From Shewanella sp. VB17 (GTDB lineage: Bacteria > Pseudomonadota > Gammaproteobacteria > Enterobacterales > Shewanellaceae): 64,000 nucleotides of DNA. Every line of letters starts with the position of its first letter. The first letter of the stretch is position 1. The stretch spans positions 2,108,001 through 2,172,000 of the forward strand of contig NZ_JABRVS010000001.1 in NCBI RefSeq assembly GCF_013248905.1, written 5' to 3'. Positions 58,740 to 64,000 of this stretch are shown one piece after another. Position numbers and translations under genes: made by a program. The notes beneath the pieces are model-generated. The model was not told the origin of the DNA. It did not search any database and was given only the letters and a program-made list of their open reading frames with translations.

Positions 58740-59335
58740 ACAGGATGAATAAACTAAGCCTAATAACGGTGCTTTTTTGCATGCCATTCAGTATGACTGC
58801 GATTGCTGGATTAGATATCGATCTGAGTGATTTGGATGAGGTGCATAAATCAGTTGAGCTTGAGAATAAGCGTCAAAATCTCACTCAGGATCCACAAGAA
58901 GTACAAGATAAGGTCAGTGATAATGGACGTTATCGGGCATCCACACGAGTCTCTTCTTCGGTGTATTTAAGCCAAGGCTCAGCGACTAGCCAGAGACGTA
59001 ATGTCGAGTTGGTTGTGCCTAAAAAAACAAGTTTAGGGCTGTCTGAGCCTGAATCCTTACTCAGTGGCAGTGTTTTTACTACTGAACTGTCCTCTGATCT
59101 CACACCATCAATAGACCTTGAAGAGCGAAAAGATGAGTCGATGTTGTCATTTATTGATGAGTGGTTAGGGATTGATCCTGTCAAACCGTGGGAAAAAGGC
59201 ACTTTGGCTGATAAAGCAATGAAGCCTGGTGGAGTCGTGCCCGAGTTTGATCGCTTCTCCGAGAAGGTTTTTTCTTATAAACAGGGGTCGGTCGGTGGCA
59301 GTGGTGTGGGTGGGGGTGGCTGCGGTTGTAATTAA
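58736..59335 (+). CDS. DUF4266-type protein with long N-terminal extension and Gly/Cys tail
   Basis: 199 residues with a signal peptide (SLITVLFCMPFSMTAIAG). Residues about 150-199 match the DUF4266 core as I remember it: PWEKGTLADKAM, a short helix, then the tail GSVGGSGVGGGGCGCN. Typical DUF4266 proteins are only about 70 residues; here an unrelated Ser/Thr-rich 120-residue part precedes the core. The tail's two cysteines may bind metal or receive a modification; its role is unknown. Coupled by ATGA overlap to the thioredoxin gene. Confidence 0.75.
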   Translation: MNRMNKLSLITVLFCMPFSMTAIAGLDIDLSDLDEVHKSVELENKRQNLTQDPQEVQDKVSDNGRYRASTRVSSSVYLSQGSATSQRRNVELVVPKKTSLGLSEPESLLSGSVFTTELSSDLTPSIDLEERKDESMLSFIDEWLGIDPVKPWEKGTLADKAMKPGGVVPEFDRFSEKVFSYKQGSVGGSGVGGGGCGCN

Positions 59336-59403
59336 CGGTTTTACATTGGTTATCTAAGTCCAGAATAACTCGCATTAATGACGAAAATAAGATGATAAAA
59401 TAA

Positions 59404-60654
59404 ATGAGTAAAAAATTAACATTAACCATGCTAAGCGGCGTAGCAGTTTCAAGTTTAGGTGCATTATCGTTACCTGTAGATGTTGAGGCGGCAGATCATA
59501 TTTCAATTCATCACATGAACTTTGAGGAGTACGGCGATAAGGTTAAGGCTGGTGACAATATTATGTCTATCGAGAAAAACTTCGGCTTGGATTGGACCCT
59601 GACAGCAGAGCTCGGCTATGACACGGTATCCGGCGCCTCCCCAGCTTGGGGACCAACCACTCCCGTGTCCGGTAATCAAGATGCATTAAATCGAGCTGAA
59701 AAAACTCAATTAGCACAAGACAATACAGCAGAAGTGATCCGTGCAGGTTATGACCCATATCGAGATGGGTATGTGGTGCAGGCTTATGAACTTGAAGACA
59801 CTCGCTATTCTAGCAGTGCAAATCTGACATACAGAGACGAGCAACGCGATGAATGGAGTCTTGGGCTTAATTACGGCCAAGAGGAAGATTATAAAAGCAT
59901 GGGGATTAATGGTCAGGTATTGATCTATGCTGATAGTCGTAAAAATCGTTCTTACACCATAGGAACCGCCTTATTGTTTGATAAAACTTTAGCATTTCAG
60001 GAATATAAGGACTTTGGTAATGCTCAAGAGTGGCAAAATATTGTTAATGGTGATGTCGAACTTGGATTATCACAGATTTTCACGTCAAATTTCTATGCGA
60101 CATTGACACTATTTGCCGGATACAAGTCGGGTTACTTGAGTAATCATTATCTGACGGTACAGCGTGAAATCGACCTAGATGATAATGGCACGATAGCAGA
60201 TGATGAAGTGTTTCTGGCTCAAGATACTCGACCAGATAAACGTGTATCCGGCGGGATTAATATTCAGACTTTTTATAGTGTTAGCTCTGCAGTTGTGGTG
60301 AGGCCTAGATATAAGTATTTTAGTGATGATTGGGGGGTAAGTTCCCATCAAATTGGTGGTAAGTTAGGTATTGAACTTCTAGATTGGCTAACCTTAACGC
60401 CAGGTTATTTTTGGTACACTCAAACCGCAGCTGATTTTTTTATCGATCCTAGTGCGACAGATCCCTCATTTGCAGCAACAGGCTATGCTACGTCTGATTT
60501 ACGTTTGGGTAACTTTAATACTAATGCCTATGAGCTTGGGATCAGTGTGCAGGCGAGTCAGCGACTGCGTTTCAATGCATTGGCGGCCTATTATGATAGA
60601 AGCAATGGTTATGAAAGTCAGTGGTGGGTCGTTGGGGCAACCTATGAGTTCTGA
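59404..60654 (+). CDS. DUF3570-type outer-membrane beta-barrel protein
   Basis: 416 residues with a signal peptide (LTMLSGVAVSSLGALSLPVDVEA). Strands such as DEWSLGLNYGQEEDYKSMG and RSYTIGTALLFDK, and the C-terminal VVGATYEF with terminal Phe, fit a BAM-assembled barrel of the DUF3570 family. The N-terminal plug-like part holds DTVSGAS at residues 73-79, which fits the Dxx[ST]GA[ST] flavin-acceptor motif used by ApbE enzymes. The next gene encodes ApbE and starts inside this one. Function unknown; a flavin-carrying barrel is an inference. Confidence 0.8.
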   Translation: MSKKLTLTMLSGVAVSSLGALSLPVDVEAADHISIHHMNFEEYGDKVKAGDNIMSIEKNFGLDWTLTAELGYDTVSGASPAWGPTTPVSGNQDALNRAEKTQLAQDNTAEVIRAGYDPYRDGYVVQAYELEDTRYSSSANLTYRDEQRDEWSLGLNYGQEEDYKSMGINGQVLIYADSRKNRSYTIGTALLFDKTLAFQEYKDFGNAQEWQNIVNGDVELGLSQIFTSNFYATLTLFAGYKSGYLSNHYLTVQREIDLDDNGTIADDEVFLAQDTRPDKRVSGGINIQTFYSVSSAVVVRPRYKYFSDDWGVSSHQIGGKLGIELLDWLTLTPGYFWYTQTAADFFIDPSATDPSFAATGYATSDLRLGNFNTNAYELGISVQASQRLRFNALAAYYDRSNGYESQWWVVGATYEF

Positions 60655-61525
60655 TGCTGGTTATCATTATCGCTTTACTGCCATGACGGTGCCTTGTGAA
60701 ATCATATTGTTCGCTGATGCTGCTCAATTGCTGGCTGTGACAATTGAAAATAATACCCGGCGTCTTGAAGCTAAATACAATTTTCACGATAAGCGTTCTT
60801 GGCTCACTCAGCAGGTTAACGATCGCCAAGTGAATAAAGTGAAGTTAGATGATGAGACCGCTGCCATTCTTGCCTGTGTGCGTCAATACTGTATCGCAAC
60901 TGAAGGGGTTTTCGACATGACTATTGGTAGCCTTAAATATCAGCAGATCAGTCAGTCAACGCAGAGTCGAGAGCAGCTTTATCTCGACCTAGCACCTTAT
61001 ATGGGACTCGCTAACTGGTCGATTGACGGCAATTGGCTTAACTTTTGCCATTATCAGACGCGTTTTGATCTTGGTGGGGTGATTAAGGAATGCGCTGTCG
61101 ATCAAGCGGTTGACTTGGCTAAGTCTGCTGGGGCGACAGGAGTATTAATTAATTTTGGTGGGGATATTCGCACCTTTGGTCACAAGCCAGATGGCAGTGC
61201 GTTTATTGTGGCAGTGGTTAATCCTAAAGATAACCAACAAGCTTTTTTTTCGTTGCCGCTGAATAACCAAGCATTGACGACCTCGGCTCATTATCAACGA
61301 CGTTATCAGTTTAACGATGAGCAAACGTCACACATATTGTCTAAAGACGGTGTACATCCTCAGATCCTTTCTTCTACAGTGGTGGCCGATACGGCATTAG
61401 AGGCAGGAATATACAGCACAGCGTTAACGATAAAACCGACATTAGATGTGCCAGAGACGGTGGGCTTTGCCTTTATCGATGACACATTAACCCTTCATCA
61501 AGACGTGGAGTTTATTCAATTATGA
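60644..61525 (+). CDS. apbE: ApbE-type FAD:protein FMN transferase without signal peptide
   Basis: 293 residues. ApbE enzymes attach FMN from FAD to Thr/Ser of target proteins. Core motifs: FDLGGVIKECAVDQAVDLA near 141-159 and GVLINFGGDIRTFG near 165-178; CIATEGVFDMTIG near 88-100. No signal peptide or lipobox is seen, unlike most periplasmic ApbE proteins. ATG at 60644 lies 11 bases before the barrel gene's stop, preceded by GGGG. An earlier in-frame start would lie deep in the barrel gene. Downstream neighbour overlaps by ATGA. Confidence 0.9.
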   Translation: MSSDAGYHYRFTAMTVPCEIILFADAAQLLAVTIENNTRRLEAKYNFHDKRSWLTQQVNDRQVNKVKLDDETAAILACVRQYCIATEGVFDMTIGSLKYQQISQSTQSREQLYLDLAPYMGLANWSIDGNWLNFCHYQTRFDLGGVIKECAVDQAVDLAKSAGATGVLINFGGDIRTFGHKPDGSAFIVAVVNPKDNQQAFFSLPLNNQALTTSAHYQRRYQFNDEQTSHILSKDGVHPQILSSTVVADTALEAGIYSTALTIKPTLDVPETVGFAFIDDTLTLHQDVEFIQL

Positions 61526-61929
61526 GACGATTACTTATCTTATCTTGTTTTATGATCAGCGTGTTCAGTCAGGCACAAACTCAAAAAGAGTTTTTACCTG
61601 TGCAGCAGGCTTTTCCTTACAGTCAAACTACAGCCGACAATGTGTTGACCGTAACGTTTGATACCGCCCCAGGGTATTACCTTTATCAGCAGCGTCTGTC
61701 GTTTAAGTCTATTTCTTCCGAGCTTAGCTTGGGTGATCCTGTTTTTTCTATTGTGGCGCAGGAGAAACATGATCCCCATTTTGGTAAGGTGAGGGTTTAT
61801 CGCCAGCCGCTGACGGTGCGCATTCCCTTTAAGGGGCAGGGCAAGGCGAAAGTGCGCTTTCAGGGTTGCGCTGATGAAGGGTTATGTTATATGCCTCAGA
61901 ATAAACTGATAGCGTTACAGTCTAAGTAA
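61522..61929 (+). CDS. Stand-alone DsbD alpha-like thiol domain
   Basis: 135 residues with a signal peptide (RLLILSCFMISVFSQAQ). The rest is the Ig-like N-terminal domain of DsbD: YYLYQQRLSFKS and VRFQGCADEGLCYMPQ, whose two cysteines (about 116 and 122) form the reducible pair of DsbD-alpha. DsbD's membrane and C-terminal thioredoxin domains are absent. It may pass electrons between periplasmic thiols, perhaps with the thioredoxin-type protein of the same cassette. Start overlaps apbE by four bases. Confidence 0.87.
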   Translation: MRRLLILSCFMISVFSQAQTQKEFLPVQQAFPYSQTTADNVLTVTFDTAPGYYLYQQRLSFKSISSELSLGDPVFSIVAQEKHDPHFGKVRVYRQPLTVRIPFKGQGKAKVRFQGCADEGLCYMPQNKLIALQSK

Positions 61930-62034
61930 TATTGACAAGAGAGTTGGTGGGCTTTGGTGTAAGATAGCCGATTTTTCGCCTGTGCGGTGAGTTCACCCAT
62001 AGTTTCTCTTCTATTTATCATTGGACTTTAGATT

Positions 62035-63390
62035 TTGCACACTCTTGAACAACTTAAATCAGGTCAGCTAAGCGGGGTAGCACGTTTACACTTGGCTGAA
62101 AACTTATCGGTATTCCCGACAGAAATTTTTGAACTGGCAGATACATTAGAAGTGCTGGATCTTTCTAATAATCAGCTTGATAGTTTACCGGATGATTTTG
62201 GACGTCTACATAAGCTTAATATTTTATTCCTCTCTAATAATTGTTTTACCGAGCTTCCTTCTGTCATTGCTGATTGCCCTAAGCTTGAAATGATTGGCTT
62301 TAAGGCCAATCAAATAGTATCAATTGCTGAAGATGCGCTGCCAAAGCAAACTCGTTGGTTAATACTGACTGACAACAAAATAGAACGCCTGCCTGATTCT
62401 ATGGGCGATTTGTATCGTTTACAGAAATTAGCCTTAGCGGGAAATAGGCTAACCCACCTGCCAGCTTCTATGGCAAATTGTCAACGTGTAGAGTTAGCTC
62501 GTTTATCAGCAAATCGATTGACCTCACTGCCTGATTGGTTATTTCAGTTACCCAATCTTGCCTGGTTGGCCATTGCGGGTAATGGCTTAATTGACGGTAA
62601 TCCCATTAAGCCAAAAAACAAGCCGACTATAGTGCATGTGAAGCTCAGTGATATTGAGTTAGGTGAGCAAATAGGTGAGGGCGCATCAGGGGTTATTTAT
62701 CGGGCTAAATGGTTAGCTCAACCCACATGTCTACAAGGTCAATCACTCGACATTGCGGTTAAATTATTTAAAGGTGAGGTGACCAGTGATGGCTATCCAG
62801 ATGATGAATTATCCACCTGTTTACAGGCAGGTGATCATCATAACCTTATTAAGGTCATTGCCCAAATAGACGATGAAGGACAACTTGGCTTAGTCATGGC
62901 ACTGATCCCAACAAGTTTTAGTAATTTAGGCTTGCCACCTAATTTATTGACTTGTACGCGTGATACGTTTGCGGAACAGACGGAGTTTAGGTTAACGACC
63001 ATGATGAATATCACTAGACAAATGGCACTCGTGATGGCACACCTACATGCTCATGGTGTTAGTCATGGAGATCTCTACGCGCACAATACCATGTTAGATA
63101 ATGCGGACTCGATATTATTGGGGGATTTTGGTGCGGCGTCTGATTTATTATTATTGCCAAGACACCAAAGGGAGGCAATGGAAAGCATAGAGGTTCGTGC
63201 GTTGGGGTGTTTGTTAGATGATATGCTAAAACAGACCAAGCAAGTTAATGTGCAGCATGGCATTGTGACTGCTGAAGGCTTTGAAAAGCTAAGAAGCTTG
63301 AGCCAAGCGTGTATGCAAGGATTGCTTTCCATGCGGCCCAAGTTTACTGATATCGCTTCACAGCTCGATGCTTTATGCAGTGAAATATAA
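62035..63390 (+). CDS. Leucine-rich repeat/protein kinase fusion
   Basis: 451 residues, no signal peptide. Residues 1-190 hold about six LRRs (LEVLDLSNNQLDSLPDDFGRL type). A protein kinase fold follows: Gly-loop GEQIGEGASGVIYRAKW near 209, Lys243 in IAVKLF, catalytic loop HGVSHGDLYAHNTML near 340-352 (Arg of HRD replaced by Gly) and DFGAAS near 363. The start is TTG at 62035 with no clear ribosome site; MHTLEQLKSG recalls the N-terminus of related LRR-kinases. Eukaryotic-like Ser/Thr kinase; target unknown. Confidence 0.83.
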   Translation: MHTLEQLKSGQLSGVARLHLAENLSVFPTEIFELADTLEVLDLSNNQLDSLPDDFGRLHKLNILFLSNNCFTELPSVIADCPKLEMIGFKANQIVSIAEDALPKQTRWLILTDNKIERLPDSMGDLYRLQKLALAGNRLTHLPASMANCQRVELARLSANRLTSLPDWLFQLPNLAWLAIAGNGLIDGNPIKPKNKPTIVHVKLSDIELGEQIGEGASGVIYRAKWLAQPTCLQGQSLDIAVKLFKGEVTSDGYPDDELSTCLQAGDHHNLIKVIAQIDDEGQLGLVMALIPTSFSNLGLPPNLLTCTRDTFAEQTEFRLTTMMNITRQMALVMAHLHAHGVSHGDLYAHNTMLDNADSILLGDFGAASDLLLLPRHQREAMESIEVRALGCLLDDMLKQTKQVNVQHGIVTAEGFEKLRSLSQACMQGLLSMRPKFTDIASQLDALCSEI

Positions 63391-63468
63391 AATGGCTTGA
63401 TTTTGACTTATTCTAATATGTTACAATTTGGAATAATTAATTATTAACTTTTGATAGATAAGACTGAG

Positions 63469-64000
63469 ATGACGAAAGAATTATTAAGCCGTTGTGGCGG
63501 TAAGTGTGAATTATGCGGCGGTGAATCTACATTGGCCGCCTTTGAGTTACCAGAGTCTACAGGCTATGGTGATGCACGTATCATGATTTGTGACACTTGT
63601 ACTGGTCAAATCAAAGACATATCGACTGTTGACATGAATCACTGGCGTTGTCTCAATGAGAGTATGTGGACGCCAGTGCCTGCGGTGCAGGTGATGGCAT
63701 GGCGCATGCTAAAACAAATAAGTTCAGAAGCCTGGGCACGAGATCTGCTTGATATCTTGTATCTTGATGAGGATACACAAGCGTGGGCTGAAGCGGGTAT
63801 TGAAGAAGTCGATGAAGATTTTGTGCCTCATAAAGACAGCAATGGTGCCTTATTAGAGGCGGGTGATAATGTGGTGATTATTAAAGATCTGAATGTTAAA
63901 GGCACCACCTTTACCGCTAAGCGTGGCACCACTGTCCGTGGGATATCGTTAACAAACAATCCTGAGCACATCGAAGGTCGTGTTAATGGTACGCGTATCG
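63469..64000 (+). CDS. phnA: PhnA/YjdM zinc-ribbon protein (3' end outside window)
   Basis: The visible 177 residues start MTKELLSRCGGKCELCGG, with a zinc-ribbon pair (CELC; CDTC), then a helical part (NHWRCLNESMW, AVQVMAWRMLKQ) and the conserved C-terminal KDLNVKGTTFTAKRGTTVRGI. This is the PhnA/YjdM family, despite the name not shown to act in phosphonate use in E. coli. Only a few C-terminal residues are probably missing. Confidence 0.9.
   Translation, partial: MTKELLSRCGGKCELCGGESTLAAFELPESTGYGDARIMICDTCTGQIKDISTVDMNHWRCLNESMWTPVPAVQVMAWRMLKQISSEAWARDLLDILYLDEDTQAWAEAGIEEVDEDFVPHKDSNGALLEAGDNVVIIKDLNVKGTTFTAKRGTTVRGISLTNNPEHIEGRVNGTRI

Overview
The window looks like a chromosomal segment of a marine gammaproteobacterium close to Shewanella or a neighbouring Alteromonadales genus. 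This is inferred from housekeeping gene content and moderate AT-richness: a single-chain PurL of about 1300 residues, a cydABX operon, MltF, a pqiABC operon, a DUF2947 protein, and enlarged PstC/PstA permeases. No rRNA, tRNA or CRISPR array was seen.

Layout. 0-6 kb: phosphate uptake operon pstC-pstA-pstB-phoU, with pstC entering from the left edge. 6-8 kb: a BCCT transporter ending in a strong terminator. 8.2-11.3 kb: a group II intron (probably class IIC) directly behind that terminator; its reverse transcriptase gene is split by an IS982-family element that left a 6-bp target duplication. 11.4-16 kb: an OafA-type acyltransferase with SGNH domain, tRNA adenosine deaminase and the lytic transglycosylase MltF. 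16-19.9 kb: purL. 19.9-21.2 kb: a gene-poor gap with a probable 25-residue ORF and an FNR-like site. 21.2-24.1 kb: cydA-cydB-cydX. 24.3-28.5 kb: an RND efflux pair on the minus strand.

28.7-35 kb: an accessory stretch of small exported proteins of mostly unknown function (a beta-barrel, a chalcone isomerase-like protein, DUF2947, a Cys-containing exported protein, a Lys-rich repeat protein, two lipoproteins), with a 44-bp sequence repeated in two gaps. 35.2-38.7 kb: pqiA-pqiB-pqiC. 39-41 kb: an LpxR-type lipid A deacylase and an M14 metallopeptidase. 41.1-48 kb: two divergent large lipoproteins, one with an Asp/His repeat, one with six Ig/Fn3-like repeats and DUF1566-like modules. 48-58.1 kb: a near-complete Tad (Flp) pilus locus without a prepilin peptidase gene. 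58.2-61.9 kb: a tight cassette of thioredoxin, DUF4266-type protein, DUF3570 outer-membrane barrel, ApbE flavin transferase and a stand-alone DsbD alpha domain. 62-64 kb: an LRR-protein kinase fusion and phnA/yjdM, cut by the right edge.

The best candidate for an under-described system is the ApbE/DUF3570/DUF4266/thioredoxin/DsbD-alpha cassette behind the Tad locus. The DUF3570 protein carries a sequence that fits the ApbE flavin-acceptor motif Dxx[ST]GA[ST], and the DUF4266 protein ends in a Gly/Cys tail. This suggests an envelope redox module with a covalently bound flavin; that role is inference.
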